Source: Paludibacter jiangxiensis (lineage in GTDB: Bacteria > Bacteroidota > Bacteroidia > Bacteroidales > Paludibacteraceae). Taken from it: a stretch of DNA of 64,000 bases. Below the pieces are notes generated by a model. It ran no database searches. It saw only the letters and a list, made by a program, of their open reading frames with translations, and had not been told where the DNA came from. Made by a program: the position numbers and the translations under genes. The DNA lies in the NCBI RefSeq assembly GCF_001618385.1, contig NZ_BDCR01000001.1, positions 372,001 through 436,000 on the forward strand. Direction: 5' to 3'. Shown in pieces: positions 26,078 to 36,316 of the stretch (position 1 is the first letter of the stretch; each line of letters begins with the position of its first letter).

Positions 26078-26992
26078 ATGAGTGAATATCACGTACCTGC
26101 CCTTTTAAACGAAACCATCGACGGATTAAACATCCGCCCGGACGGGGTGTATGTTGACGTCACCTTCGGAGGTGGAGGACATTCAAAAGAAATTCTCAGC
26201 CATCTGGGCAAAAATGGCAAACTGTTGGGCTTTGATCAGGATGAAGCCGCCTATAACAACCGGCTGGACGACGAACGCTTTATCTTTGTCCGCAGCAATT
26301 TTCGCTACATCAGCAACTTCCTCAAATATCACGGCATCGAAAAGGTAGACGGTGTTTTAGCCGATCTGGGTGTGTCGTCGCATCACTTCGACAGTGCCGA
26401 TCGTGGTTTTTCGTTCCGTTTTGACGGCAATCTCGATATGCGGATGAACAAAAAATCCACGCTCAGTGCCGAACAAATAATCAATTCGTATCCGGAAGAA
26501 AAGTTGGCCAATCTCTTCTATAATTACGGAGAACTGAACAACTCCCGAAAACTTGCCTCGGCAATTGTCAAAGCACGATCTCAAAATAAAATCACCACGA
26601 TCAACGAATTGCTGGAAATTCTGCAACCTTTCTTCCGATTTGAACGGGAAAAGAAAGATCTGGCAAAAGCATTCCAGGCCATCCGCATTGAGGTGAATAA
26701 CGAGATGGGTACCCTGAAAGAATTGCTGACCCAGATTCCGGACTTACTGAATCCCGGAGGCAGATTGGCCGTTATCACCTATCATTCGCTAGAAGACCGC
26801 CTGGTAAAAAATTTCATCCGGAGTGGAAACATGGAGGGAAAAATTGAGAAAGATTTCTACGGCAATGTACAAACGCCCCTCAAAGCGATTAACAACAAAC
26901 CTATTATCCCTACCGACGAAGAAGTAACAACAAACCCGAGAGCACGAAGCGCGAAGTTACGCGTAGCAGAAAAGGTTAGTGAACGAAAATAG
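26078..26992 (+). CDS. rsmH: 16S rRNA (cytosine-1402-N4)-methyltransferase
   Basis: 304 residues. It methylates N4 of C1402 in the 16S rRNA decoding centre using S-adenosylmethionine. The N-terminal EYHVPALLNETIDGLNIRPD, the SAM-binding loop YVDVTFGGGGHSKEIL, GVLADLGVSSHHFDSADRGF and YHSLEDRLVKNFI are the RsmH hallmarks. It is in its usual place after mraZ. The ftsL start lies 7 bases after its stop if the ATG at 27000 is used; a GTG start at 26979 would overlap instead. Confidence 0.97.
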   Translation: MSEYHVPALLNETIDGLNIRPDGVYVDVTFGGGGHSKEILSHLGKNGKLLGFDQDEAAYNNRLDDERFIFVRSNFRYISNFLKYHGIEKVDGVLADLGVSSHHFDSADRGFSFRFDGNLDMRMNKKSTLSAEQIINSYPEEKLANLFYNYGELNNSRKLASAIVKARSQNKITTINELLEILQPFFRFEREKKDLAKAFQAIRIEVNNEMGTLKELLTQIPDLLNPGGRLAVITYHSLEDRLVKNFIRSGNMEGKIEKDFYGNVQTPLKAINNKPIIPTDEEVTTNPRARSAKLRVAEKVSERK

Positions 26993-26999
26993 CACGAAC

Positions 27000-27368
27000 A
27001 TGGACTCGACAGAACAAACCACACAACCGAAAGAAACGGCAAAAACCAAACAATGGAGCTTCCGTCAATGGATGAGCGGAGACATTCTGACCACTGATTT
27101 TTTCAGAGGGCAGATTTTTCTCTTTCTTTTGCTTTGTGTTATAGCTATATTTTATATTGACAACCGTTTTGCCTGCGAACAACAAATCGTGAAGATCAAC
27201 CGGCTAAAAGAGCAGCTCACCAATGCCAAATACGAATCGTTAACCACCTCGTCTATTCTGATGCAAATCAGCAGACAATCGCAGGTTAGCGTCGAAGTGA
27301 CCAACAAAGGCATTGACCTTCAACCATCTTCAGAACCCGCCATAAAAATAGATGACAATGAACAATGA
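27000..27368 (+). CDS. FtsL-like division protein
   Basis: 122 residues from the ATG at 27000 (MDSTEQTTQPKETAKTKQWS). The layout is that of Bacteroidota FtsL: a hydrophilic cytoplasmic N-terminus, one membrane helix around residues 37-53 (GQIFLFLLLCVIAIFYI) and a short periplasmic coiled coil (EQQIVKINRLKEQLTNAKYE). FtsL sequences diverge strongly, so the call rests on topology and on its place between rsmH and ftsI. In the divisome it would pair with FtsB- and FtsQ-like proteins and activate FtsW/FtsI. It overlaps the start of ftsI by 11 or 17 bases. Confidence 0.8.
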   Translation: MDSTEQTTQPKETAKTKQWSFRQWMSGDILTTDFFRGQIFLFLLLCVIAIFYIDNRFACEQQIVKINRLKEQLTNAKYESLTTSSILMQISRQSQVSVEVTNKGIDLQPSSEPAIKIDDNEQ

Positions 27369-29499
27369 CCGCCGCGACATATTGCTCCGATTTGGTATTG
27401 TGTATGTAATAATACTGGCAGTAGCCGCCGCAATTGTTTTCAAAATAATTGACATACAGTACCTTGAACGACCAATATGGATGAAGTTAGCCTCAAGGCT
27501 GACGCAGGCCGACAGAGAGGCTCCGGCTAACCGCGGCAATATCTTTGCCGCCGACGGAGAACTTTTGGCAAGTACACTGCCAAAATATTACCTCTACATG
27601 GACATGCGGTCTGACGCGTTGCACGACACTATAAAGAATCACAAGAAGCCGCTTTTCTACGAAAAAGTCGACTCTTTGGCAATGTCTCTGTCCAGAAAAC
27701 TGGGAGACAAATCAAAAGACGAGTATAAAAGAAGCCTCATCAGCGCTTTCAAACGGGTTGACAAACGCTTTTTGCTCTACCCTTATCTGGTGTCATTCTC
27801 CGACATGCAGCAAATCAGGAAATTTCCGTTGTTCAATTTAGGAAAAATAAAAAGCGGTCTGTGTGAAGAAGTCTATGCACGACGTGTGCGTCCTTTTGGC
27901 GATTTGGGATCAAGAACCATCGGAGATATTTACGGAGACGGAGCCCGTGGCGGCAAAAACGGTATAGAGCTTGCATTCGATTCGTTACTCAAAGGCAAAC
28001 CGGGCGTTTTCTCACGCCAGCGCATCGCCGGAAGGTGGGAAAACGTGGTGGCCGTTCCACCGGAAAACGGAGCCGACATCTTTACCACTCTTGATGTATC
28101 CATTCAGGATATTACCGAAAGTTCGCTTCTGAAAGAGATGACAGCACTGCAAGCCAATGAAGGCTGTGCCGTGGTAATGGAAGTAGGCACCGGTGAGATT
28201 AAAGCCGTGGCAAATCTCGGTCGTCTGCCGGACGGAAGCTATGCAGAACGCAGAAATGAAGCCTTTGCCGATCAGGGAGAACCGGGATCAACATTTAAAG
28301 TTGCCTCTATCATGGCAGCCCTCGATGACGGATTAATTTCGGAAAATGATACTGTCGATACCGGAAACGGCCTTTATTCATTCTTTGGACAGGTGATGAA
28401 AGACCACAACGCAGACCGTGGCGGGTATCACAAAATATCTGTTGCTCAGGCTATCTGGTATTCTTCCAACGTGGGCGTTTCCAAAGCAATTTACAATGCC
28501 TATAAAAACAATCCGGGAGCATTTGTCGACAAGCTGTACAGCATGAAGTTGAACCAGCGCATGCATTTTGACATTCCCGGAGCGGGAAGGCCACACATCA
28601 AGCACCCGAACGACAAGAATTCAATTTGGTCGAACACCTCTCTTCCATGGATGTCAATCGGATATGAAGTCGGGATGCCTCCCATTTACACGCTGGCATT
28701 CTACAATGCTATTGCCAACGGAGGCAAGATGATCCGTCCTTATTTAGTAAGATCAGTGCAACGGGATGGCAAAGTTATCAAATCGTTTACAACCGAAACC
28801 ATAAACGAAGCCATCTGTAAACCGACAACCCTGACAAAAATCAAAGCAATGCTCGAAGGTGTTGTCACCAGCGGAACCGGTAAGAGTGTTGCATCGCCGT
28901 TTGTGAAAATTGCGGGTAAATCAGGAACAGCACAAATTTCGAAAGGCAGCGCCGGTTACAAATCGAACGGAGTCACCCACCAGGTTTCGTTTTGCGGGTA
29001 TTTTCCGGCAGACAATCCCCGCTATACGGTTATTTGCGTGATTCGTCAACCACAAATAGGCATCGCATCAGGCGGACACATGGCCGGGGCAGTTGTTAAA
29101 GATATTGCGGAACTTGTTTACGCTAAGAAAATTACCGTAACGCCGAAAGAGATTGCAAAAACCAATAACACCCCGAAAATTCCGGCTGTGAAAGGTGGTA
29201 ATTACAACGAAGTACAAACCGTACTTTCCCGACTGGCAATCAACTTCATGGGAGACAAGGGCAACTATAAATGGATCCAGACTTTATCGGATGCAAGCAG
29301 CGTTCAGATACGTCCCATGGACAACAGAAGGAATTCTGTTCCCAATGTCGTTGGATTAGGGGCTAAAGATGCCGTATATTTACTGGAAAACATTGGCTTA
29401 CGCACGCAACTGGTTGGTCGCGGAAAGGTGGTGGCTCAATCGCTGGCTGCCGGTGCTTATCCGCAGAAAGGCCAAACGGTTATTCTCTCATTGCAATAG
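27358..29499 (+). CDS. ftsI: Septal peptidoglycan transpeptidase FtsI (PBP3) with PASTA domain
   Basis: 713 residues from the ATG at 27358; another ATG 6 bases upstream is equally possible. It has a membrane anchor near residues 10-32, a PBP dimerisation domain (about 50-220, DREAPANRGNIFAADGELLA) and a transpeptidase domain with all three motifs: nucleophile Ser311 in EPGSTFKVAS, SSNVG, and KSGTAQ. The last 60 residues are one PASTA domain (PNVVGLGAKDAVYLLENIGL), which binds wall fragments or stabilises the protein. It cross-links septal peptidoglycan in partnership with FtsW (33981). Its start overlaps ftsL, indicating coupled translation. Confidence 0.95.
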   Translation: MNNDRRDILLRFGIVYVIILAVAAAIVFKIIDIQYLERPIWMKLASRLTQADREAPANRGNIFAADGELLASTLPKYYLYMDMRSDALHDTIKNHKKPLFYEKVDSLAMSLSRKLGDKSKDEYKRSLISAFKRVDKRFLLYPYLVSFSDMQQIRKFPLFNLGKIKSGLCEEVYARRVRPFGDLGSRTIGDIYGDGARGGKNGIELAFDSLLKGKPGVFSRQRIAGRWENVVAVPPENGADIFTTLDVSIQDITESSLLKEMTALQANEGCAVVMEVGTGEIKAVANLGRLPDGSYAERRNEAFADQGEPGSTFKVASIMAALDDGLISENDTVDTGNGLYSFFGQVMKDHNADRGGYHKISVAQAIWYSSNVGVSKAIYNAYKNNPGAFVDKLYSMKLNQRMHFDIPGAGRPHIKHPNDKNSIWSNTSLPWMSIGYEVGMPPIYTLAFYNAIANGGKMIRPYLVRSVQRDGKVIKSFTTETINEAICKPTTLTKIKAMLEGVVTSGTGKSVASPFVKIAGKSGTAQISKGSAGYKSNGVTHQVSFCGYFPADNPRYTVICVIRQPQIGIASGGHMAGAVVKDIAELVYAKKITVTPKEIAKTNNTPKIPAVKGGNYNEVQTVLSRLAINFMGDKGNYKWIQTLSDASSVQIRPMDNRRNSVPNVVGLGAKDAVYLLENIGLRTQLVGRGKVVAQSLAAGAYPQKGQTVILSLQ

Positions 29500-29541
29500 A
29501 GACAGAAATCAGAAATTCAACTATTAGAAAAAGGACTTAAA

Positions 29542-30999
29542 ATGCAGTTATCATCATTAATCCAAAGCATAGATATTATCAAGACGATCGGCAGCACCGA
29601 CGTTGAGATTGCCAATGTACAGTTCGACTCGCGCAAAGCGACCGAAGGATCACTTTTTATTGCCACCAGAGGGACAGCAACTGACGGGCACCAATATATA
29701 TCCAAAGCAATTGAACAGGGAGCTATCGCTGTTGTTTGCGAAGAATTGCCGGAAGCACTCAACGATGAAGTCACTTATATTCTCACCGACAGCAGTTCTG
29801 ACGCGTTGGGACAAATAGCCCACACCTGGTTTGGAAAACCTTCCACAAAACTAACACTGGTAGGGGTTACCGGCACAAACGGCAAAACCACCACAGCCAC
29901 TCTTCTATACCAACTGTTCCGCAAATTCGGGCACAAAAGCGGGCTGCTTTCGACCGTATGCAATTACATCGACGAACGTCCGGTAGAGGCCACACACACC
30001 ACACCGGATCCTCTTGAACTCAATCAACTGTTGGCAGAGATGGTTTACGAAGGTTGCGAGTATGCTTTCATGGAAGTAAGCTCCCACTCTATCGATCAAC
30101 GGCGTATTGCAGGGCTGCAATTTGCAGGCGGAATATTCAGCAACATTACCCGTGACCACATTGATTATCACAAAACTTTCGACGCATACCTGAAAGCAAA
30201 AAAACGTTTCTTTGACGATTTGCCCGAAACAGCATTCGCGCTCACCAATTTGGACGACAAAAACGGCATGGTGATGCTGCAAAACACCAAAGCCGGAAAG
30301 AAAACATATTCCACACGTACGCTGGCCGATTTCAGAGGTAAAATCATTGAAGAAAACTTCGACGGCATGGTTCTTCATATGAACGACATAGAGGTTGCAG
30401 TTCCTTTTATTGGACGTTTCAACGTTTCCAATCTTTTGGCAGTATTTGGCACCGCCGTACTTTTGGGTTGTCCCGAACACGACGTATTGGTGCACCTGAG
30501 CAGTCTTCAACCTGTTTCCGGTCGTTTTGAAGCCTTGCGTTCTCCTAATGGGTTCACTGCAATTGTTGATTACGCCCATACCCCTGACGCACTGAAGAAT
30601 GTACTCGGCACCATCAACGACATTGTCAATGGCAAAAGTCAGGTGATCACAGTGGTTGGTTGTGGAGGAAACCGCGACAAAGGAAAGCGCCCGATGATGG
30701 CCCGCGAAGCAGTGAGTGCCAGCAACAAAGTTATTTTTACTTCAGATAATCCACGCGATGAAGAGCCCATGGACATCCTGAACGATATGCTTGCCGGACT
30801 TAACGACGAAGAAAAACGCGGCACACTTACCATTCCTGACAGGGAACAGGCAATCAAAACAGCCTGTATGCTGGCTCAAAAAGGAGATGTTGTCCTCATT
30901 GCCGGCAAAGGCCATGAAGATTATCAGATCATCAAAGGTGTAAAACACCATTTTGACGACAAGGAAGTTGTCCGTGCGTATTTTGTCTCAATGCAATAA
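29542..30999 (+). CDS. murE: UDP-MurNAc-tripeptide synthetase MurE, mDAP type
   Basis: 485 residues. A Mur ligase with the ATP loop [19 protein letters not shown] (residues about 108-126), the central-domain [15 protein letters not shown] and the C-terminal [11 protein letters not shown]. The tetrapeptide Asp402-Asn-Pro-Arg405 is the known determinant for adding meso-diaminopimelate, so the peptidoglycan is of the mDAP type. It ligates mDAP to UDP-MurNAc-Ala-Glu in the cytoplasm. It starts 42 bases behind ftsI, in canonical order. Confidence 0.97.
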   Translation: MQLSSLIQSIDIIKTIGSTDVEIANVQFDSRKATEGSLFIATRGTATDGHQYISKAIEQGAIAVVCEELPEALNDEVTYILTDSSSDALGQIAHTWFGKPSTKLTLVGVTGTNGKTTTATLLYQLFRKFGHKSGLLSTVCNYIDERPVEATHTTPDPLELNQLLAEMVYEGCEYAFMEVSSHSIDQRRIAGLQFAGGIFSNITRDHIDYHKTFDAYLKAKKRFFDDLPETAFALTNLDDKNGMVMLQNTKAGKKTYSTRTLADFRGKIIEENFDGMVLHMNDIEVAVPFIGRFNVSNLLAVFGTAVLLGCPEHDVLVHLSSLQPVSGRFEALRSPNGFTAIVDYAHTPDALKNVLGTINDIVNGKSQVITVVGCGGNRDKGKRPMMAREAVSASNKVIFTSDNPRDEEPMDILNDMLAGLNDEEKRGTLTIPDREQAIKTACMLAQKGDVVLIAGKGHEDYQIIKGVKHHFDDKEVVRAYFVSMQ

Positions 31000-31037
31000 T
31001 CCATCAACCAAAATATCCATTTCAAAACAAAGACCAA

Positions 31038-32300
31038 ATGCTTTATTATCTTTTCCAATATCTTCACGATTTGCACGTTCCGGGGTCGGGTATGTTCAGC
31101 TTTATATCGTTTCGTGCCGGTATGGCCTTCATATTCGCCTTGTTGATTGCGACTCTGATCGGCAGGAAGATTATTAATTACATGCAGAAAAAACAAATCG
31201 GAGAAACCATCCGCGACATGGGGTTGGAAGGGCAACTTTCTAAAAAAGGCACGCCTACCATGGGAGGTGTTATCATCATCATCTCCATTCTGGTTCCGGT
31301 TTTGTTGTTCGGCATCCTGCACAACATATATACCGTACTGATGATCGTTTCTACCATCTGGCTCGGATGCATCGGTTTTCTGGATGACTACATCAAAGTA
31401 TTCCGCAAAAACAAAGAAGGACTTCAGGGACGATTCAAAATTGTCGGACAAATCGGACTTGGCCTTATTGTCGGCCTGACGCTTTACCTGAGTCCTCAGG
31501 TGGTAATGCGCGAAAACGTAGGCGTAAAATACACCGGCAACGACCAGGAAGTAGTCATGTACCGCAATTACGATTTCAAATCGACGCAAACGACAATTCC
31601 TTTCGTCAAAAATCACAACTTCGATTACGCAGATGTTTTCTCATTCCTTGGAGAAAACGCTCAAACCTGGGGTTGGGTTCTTTTCGTGCTGGTAACGATT
31701 TTCATCGTCACGGCTGTATCTAATGGTTCAAATATGACCGACGGACTCGACGGACTGGCAACAGGCTCTTCGGCGATCATCGGGGTGACGCTCGGGATAC
31801 TCGCCTACCTGTCGAGTAATATCAATTACGCGTCCTACCTCAACATCATGTATATACCCGACGCGGGCGAACTCGTGGTATTTGCCGCGGCATTTATCGG
31901 AGCTACTGTCGGATTCTTATGGTACAATGCCTTTCCGGCTCAGGTCTTTATGGGTGATACCGGCAGTCTGACACTGGGAGGTATCATTGCCGTCTTTGCA
32001 ATCATTATTCACAAAGAATTATTGATCCCGATTTTGTGTGGTATTTTCCTGGTTGAGAACTTATCGGTAATGATACAGGTGGCACACTTCAAACGGACAA
32101 AAAGAAAATACGGGGAAGGTCGCCGGATATTTAAAATGGCTCCCCTCCACCATCATTTCCAAAAACCGGGAAATTCAGGCATACAGGCGCTGATCCAACG
32201 TCCATACCAGCCTATTCCCGAATCAAAGATCGTTATCCGTTTCTGGATGGTTGGCTTGATGCTCGCTGCATTAACCATCATCACACTAAAAATGCGTTAA
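31038..32300 (+). CDS. mraY: Phospho-MurNAc-pentapeptide translocase MraY
   Basis: 420 residues with about ten membrane helices. It transfers phospho-MurNAc-pentapeptide to undecaprenyl phosphate, making lipid I. The active-site loops are present: [36 protein letters not shown] (paired Asp), [19 protein letters not shown] and [13 protein letters not shown]. Residues about 150-200 form an extra loop ([20 protein letters not shown]) longer than in E. coli MraY (360 residues); this accounts for the extra length. Position after murE is canonical. Confidence 0.97.
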   Translation: MLYYLFQYLHDLHVPGSGMFSFISFRAGMAFIFALLIATLIGRKIINYMQKKQIGETIRDMGLEGQLSKKGTPTMGGVIIIISILVPVLLFGILHNIYTVLMIVSTIWLGCIGFLDDYIKVFRKNKEGLQGRFKIVGQIGLGLIVGLTLYLSPQVVMRENVGVKYTGNDQEVVMYRNYDFKSTQTTIPFVKNHNFDYADVFSFLGENAQTWGWVLFVLVTIFIVTAVSNGSNMTDGLDGLATGSSAIIGVTLGILAYLSSNINYASYLNIMYIPDAGELVVFAAAFIGATVGFLWYNAFPAQVFMGDTGSLTLGGIIAVFAIIIHKELLIPILCGIFLVENLSVMIQVAHFKRTKRKYGEGRRIFKMAPLHHHFQKPGNSGIQALIQRPYQPIPESKIVIRFWMVGLMLAALTIITLKMR

Positions 32301-32320
32301 ATCTATAACTATACAACGTT

Positions 32321-33655
32321 ATGGCAACAAAAATTGTAGTATTGGGAGCCGCTGAAAGTGGAATTGGGGCAGCAGTCCTTGCTCAAAAAGAAGGTTTTGA
32401 GATTTTTGTATCCGACTTCGGGAACATCAAGCCGGAATACAAAGAGATGCTCGAAAAATATAACATCCCCTGGGAAGAAGGAAAACACACCGAGGAAATA
32501 GTTCTTGCTGCATCCGAGATTATCAAAAGCCCGGGCATTCCCGAAAAAGCACCAATCATTAAGAAACTTCGTGAAAAAGGGACTTCTATTATTTCGGAAA
32601 TAGAATTTGCCAAACGCTACACCAACGCAAAAATGATTTGTATCACGGGAAGCAACGGAAAAACCACCACCACTTCGCTGATATATCACACCCTGAAAAA
32701 CGCTGGGCTCAATGTAGGTCTGGCGGGCAACATTGGCAAGAGTCTTGCATGGCAGGTTGCTGAGTGCAACTACGACTGCTACGTTGTGGAACTAAGCAGC
32801 TTCCAGCTCGACGGCATGTACGATTTCAAGGCCGACGTAGCCATCTTGCTCAACATAACCCCGGACCACCTGGATCGTTACGACTATAAATTTCAGAATT
32901 ACATCGACTCAAAGTTTCGTATCATTCAGAACCAAACAGCGGAAGACGCCTTTATTTACTGGAATGACGATCCAATAATTACCGCAGAACTCGAAAAAAG
33001 AAACATCGCATCCAACCGTTTGCCATTTGCTCTTGAAAAGAAGAAAGATGAAAAGGCATACCTTGAAGGTAGTAATATCGTATTCAACATCAATGATCCG
33101 TTTTCCATTCCGCAGGGCGAATTGGCAATTCAGGGAATACACAACCTTTACAACACAATGGCTGCCGGTTTGGCTGCAAAAACCATCAATGTAAAAAACG
33201 AAGCAATCCGCCAGTCGTTCCGTAATTTTCAGGGAGTGGAGCACCGTCTGGAATACGTCGCCACAGTACGTGGAGTTCGTTACATCAACGATTCAAAAGC
33301 GACCAATGTCAATTCATGCTGGTATGCTCTGCAAAGCATGAAAACGCCCGTGGTGCTAATTCTCGGAGGAACCGACAAAGGAAATGACTACACCGAAATA
33401 GAAGAGCTTGTACGACAGAAGGCACACACTCTCATTTTCATGGGATTGGACAACCACAAGCTACATGATTTCTTCGATAAAATGGGCAAAAAAACGTTCG
33501 ATGTTCAATCGATGGAAGCAGCGATAAAAACAGCCTACGAAAACAGTGTGAAAGGCGACACCGTTTTGCTTTCACCTTGTTGTGCAAGTTTTGACCTGTT
33601 CCAAAATTATGAAGACAGAGGTGTTCAGTTCAAAGAGCATGTCAGAAAATTATAA
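32321..33655 (+). CDS. murD: UDP-MurNAc-L-alanine:D-glutamate ligase MurD
   Basis: 444 residues. It adds D-glutamate to UDP-MurNAc-Ala. Domain 1 binds the UDP (KIVVLGAAESGIGAAVLAQ), domain 2 has the ATP loop ICITGSNGKTTTTSLIYH and NITPDHLDRYDYKFQNYI, and domain 3 has VEHRLEYVATVRGVRYINDS and the C-terminal LLSPCCASFDLFQNYEDRGV, a clear MurD signature. It is followed by the unassigned 92-residue gene at 33675 instead of directly by ftsW. Confidence 0.97.
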   Translation: MATKIVVLGAAESGIGAAVLAQKEGFEIFVSDFGNIKPEYKEMLEKYNIPWEEGKHTEEIVLAASEIIKSPGIPEKAPIIKKLREKGTSIISEIEFAKRYTNAKMICITGSNGKTTTTSLIYHTLKNAGLNVGLAGNIGKSLAWQVAECNYDCYVVELSSFQLDGMYDFKADVAILLNITPDHLDRYDYKFQNYIDSKFRIIQNQTAEDAFIYWNDDPIITAELEKRNIASNRLPFALEKKKDEKAYLEGSNIVFNINDPFSIPQGELAIQGIHNLYNTMAAGLAAKTINVKNEAIRQSFRNFQGVEHRLEYVATVRGVRYINDSKATNVNSCWYALQSMKTPVVLILGGTDKGNDYTEIEELVRQKAHTLIFMGLDNHKLHDFFDKMGKKTFDVQSMEAAIKTAYENSVKGDTVLLSPCCASFDLFQNYEDRGVQFKEHVRKL

Positions 33656-33674
33656 TCACTAAATCCCGACGTTC

Positions 33675-33953
33675 ATGTTAATGTTTTATTCAAATAAAAG
33701 AATTTCCAAATGGGGATTCTGGCACAAAAAGGGCAAGTGGCCATTCTGCATAACCGTAGGATTAAGCATTGGATTGGTCATTTATGCCTTGTTCCTCACT
33801 CTTTTTATCATTTCAGGCAGCTACTTGTCCGTTGCACGAATGATTGGAGCCACGCTTGCCATAGCACTCGGCGGCACGGTTATCGGATGGATGGCCTGGT
33901 ACGAAAACGAAGAAAAATACGAGCACTGGCTTAAGTCTCAAAAAAAGAAATAA
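33675..33953 (+). CDS. Unassigned 92-residue membrane protein in the dcw cluster
   Basis: I do not recognise this gene. It starts 19 bases after murD and ends 27 bases before ftsW, on the same strand, so it must be transcribed with them. The product has a basic, aromatic N-terminus (NKRISKWGFWHKKGKWPF), two membrane helices (about residues 27-48 and 54-73), and a charged cytoplasmic tail (YENEEKYEHWLKSQKKK). Both termini are predicted to be inside. A second ATG at 33681 is also possible. Codon use and base composition resemble its neighbours. A small accessory protein of wall synthesis is a plausible guess only. Confidence 0.7.
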   Translation: MLMFYSNKRISKWGFWHKKGKWPFCITVGLSIGLVIYALFLTLFIISGSYLSVARMIGATLAIALGGTVIGWMAWYENEEKYEHWLKSQKKK

Positions 33954-33980
33954 ACACAAACGACTCATAAAATATCAGGT

Positions 33981-35192
33981 ATGCGCGATTTTTTCAAAAA
34001 ATATTTTCAGGGCGATTCGGTTATATGGACAGTATTTTTTCTGCTCTGTATGATCTCAATCGTGGAGCTTTACAGTGCCAGTAGTTCTCTGGCATTCAGA
34101 GCCTCCAACCATGCTGCCCCGATGCTCCGCCATGCCATGTTTCTGGCGTTGGGAGCTGCCATTGTAGCCGGCGTACACATGATCAACTACAAGAGCATCA
34201 ACAAATTTGCATACATCCTGCTGGTCATATCGGTACTGGCCCTGATATATGCTCTATTGAGAGGGGTTAACGCCAATGATGCGAAACGCTGGATTGGAGT
34301 CGCCGGAATTCAGTTCCAGCCATCGGAATTTGCCAAAATCTCGCTGCTGGTTGTGGTCGCAGATCTGATTTCAAAAGCAAAGAATGCGGAAGAGCTCAAC
34401 AAATCATTTTTAAAAATAGTCGGAGTAACGCTGGTTATTTGCGGCTTAATCTGTCTGGAAAACTTATCGACAGCGTGTATTCTGTTCGGGGTTGTTTTTC
34501 TGATGATGATCATCGGACGAATTCCATTTAAGAAATTAGGCATGTTGCTGGGTGGTATAGCTGTCGCTATTTTGCTTCTGATTGCATGTATGCATATTGT
34601 CCCTGAAAACCACCGTCCCAAAGCATTCAACCGTTATTACACCTGGGAGAACCGTATTGCCAGGTTTATGAAGCACAACAAAGACGACAAAGATAAATAC
34701 GTAATCACCGACGAAAACTATCAGGTGATGCATGGCCAGATTGCCATCGCCCGTGGTGGTGTAATTGGCGTATTTCCCGGCAATAGTTTGGAACGCAACT
34801 ATCTGCCACAGGCTTACGCCGACTATATTTATGCTATTGTGGTGGAAGAGACCGGCCTTCTTGGAGGTATATTCGTCATGGCACTCTATCTTTTCCTTCT
34901 GTTCCGAGCGGGACAAATAGCGTGGCGATGCAACGAGCCTTATCCATCATTGCTGGTCATTGGCCTTACGCTCATGATTGTCATCCAGGCCATGGTAAGC
35001 ATGGGTGTAACTGTGCATTTAGGTCCGGTTACAGGGCAACCTTTGCCCATCATTAGCCGCGGAGGAACATCTATTCTGGTAACCAGTGTCTATTTTGGCA
35101 TTATTCTTAGCGTAACCCGTTATTTCAAGAAAGGCAAACAAAAAACGGAATCTCCCGAAACAAATACTACAGCAAATGAACCAACCGAATAA
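33981..35192 (+). CDS. ftsW: Septal peptidoglycan glycosyltransferase FtsW
   Basis: 403 residues with about ten membrane helices, a SEDS-family enzyme that polymerises lipid II at the septum. Visible motifs are YSASSSLAFRASN after helix 1, KRWIGVAGIQFQPSEFAKI (the essential loop with KxxxPSE), QVMHGQIAIARGGVIGVFPG, the catalytic-region YIYAIVVEETGLLGGI and TGQPLPIISRGGTSIL. The cytoplasmic tail is rich in Thr, Glu and Asn. It works with FtsI (27358). The last 17 bases overlap murG. Confidence 0.96.
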   Translation: MRDFFKKYFQGDSVIWTVFFLLCMISIVELYSASSSLAFRASNHAAPMLRHAMFLALGAAIVAGVHMINYKSINKFAYILLVISVLALIYALLRGVNANDAKRWIGVAGIQFQPSEFAKISLLVVVADLISKAKNAEELNKSFLKIVGVTLVICGLICLENLSTACILFGVVFLMMIIGRIPFKKLGMLLGGIAVAILLLIACMHIVPENHRPKAFNRYYTWENRIARFMKHNKDDKDKYVITDENYQVMHGQIAIARGGVIGVFPGNSLERNYLPQAYADYIYAIVVEETGLLGGIFVMALYLFLLFRAGQIAWRCNEPYPSLLVIGLTLMIVIQAMVSMGVTVHLGPVTGQPLPIISRGGTSILVTSVYFGIILSVTRYFKKGKQKTESPETNTTANEPTE

Positions 35193-36279
35193 ATTCATCA
35201 TAAGCGGAGGAGGAACCGGAGGCCACATCTTTCCGGCTATTGCTATCGCTAATGCCTTAAAGGCAAAAGTCGAGAATGCCGAGTTCCTCTTTATTGGAGC
35301 AGAAGGCCGCATGGAGATGGAAAAAGTTCCCGCAGCAGGCTACAAAATCATCGGGTTACCTATCCGTGGATTCGATAGGAAAAACATGCTGCGCAATGTA
35401 AAAACATTGATGCTGCTTGCAAAATCCATGTATAAAGCAAAGAAAATCGTGAAAGACTTTGCTCCCAACGCTGTCATTGGAGTAGGCGGATATGCCAGCG
35501 GTCCTACACTAAAGGTCGCTTCTCAACTTGGCATTCCCGTTATCGTACAGGAACAAAATTCTTTTGCAGGGGTCACCAACAAGCTTTTGTCCGATAAAGC
35601 AGCCTGTTTTTGCGTTGCTTATGAAGGAATGGAACGTTTCTTCCCCAAAGAAAAGATTATACTTACCGGCAACCCCATCCGGCAGGATCTTCAACTCGAT
35701 CCGAAAAGAAAAGAAGAGGCATATAAGTTCTTCAATCTTGATCCGGCCAAAAAGACACTTTTGGTAATCGGAGGCAGCCTCGGAGCACGCACCCTCAACC
35801 AAAGCCTGTTGGGGCATCTTGAAACATTGGCACAATCAGGAATACAAGTGATATGGCAAGCCGGAAAGATCTACATTGAAAATCTGCGAAAAGAGAGCGC
35901 CTCGTCAATTACCAAAGACATTATCCTGACGGACTTCGTTGCCCGCATGGACTACGCATATGCCATCGCCGATCTGGTTATCTCGCGCGCCGGAGCAAGC
36001 TCCATTTCCGAACTATGTTTGTTAGGGAAACCGTCCATTCTGGTTCCTTCTCCCAACGTGGCTGAAGACCACCAGACACATAACGCGATGGCTCTTGTGC
36101 ACAAAGATGCAGCCGTGATGATTAAAGATGTGGACGCAAAAGAGCAGTTAGTTCCTGCTGCATTGAAACTAATAGAAGACAACCTACAGTTATCACAGCT
36201 GGCCACCAACTGTCTGAAACTTGCAGAAAAAGATTCGGCTGCCCGAATAGCCGATGAGATACTGAAAAGAGCGAAATAA
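35176..36279 (+). CDS. murG: Lipid II synthase MurG
   Basis: 367 residues, a GT28 glycosyltransferase on the inner face of the membrane that adds GlcNAc to lipid I. The N-terminal glycine loop FIISGGGTGGHIFPAIAIAN, GVGGYASGPTLKVASQLGIP, QEQNSFAGVTNKLLSDKA, and the donor-site GGSLGARTLNQSL and ISRAGASSISELCLLGKPSI are all present. It is the last gene of the cluster here: a terminator follows at 36287 and the next gene is convergent, whereas in most relatives murC and ftsQAZ come next. Confidence 0.97.
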   Translation: MNQPNKFIISGGGTGGHIFPAIAIANALKAKVENAEFLFIGAEGRMEMEKVPAAGYKIIGLPIRGFDRKNMLRNVKTLMLLAKSMYKAKKIVKDFAPNAVIGVGGYASGPTLKVASQLGIPVIVQEQNSFAGVTNKLLSDKAACFCVAYEGMERFFPKEKIILTGNPIRQDLQLDPKRKEEAYKFFNLDPAKKTLLVIGGSLGARTLNQSLLGHLETLAQSGIQVIWQAGKIYIENLRKESASSITKDIILTDFVARMDYAYAIADLVISRAGASSISELCLLGKPSILVPSPNVAEDHQTHNAMALVHKDAAVMIKDVDAKEQLVPAALKLIEDNLQLSQLATNCLKLAEKDSAARIADEILKRAK

Positions 36280-36286
36280 ATAAAAA

Positions 36287-36316
36287 CCGATCCTCATGAG
36301 GGTCGGCTTTTGTTTT
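36287..36316. terminator. Terminator closing the dcw cluster
   Basis: CCGATCCTCA pairs with TGAGGGTCGG (36287-36306, one mismatched centre pair), followed by CTTTTGTTTT. It lies between murG and the convergent regulator gene, overlapping the latter's stop by a base or two. Confidence 0.8.
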
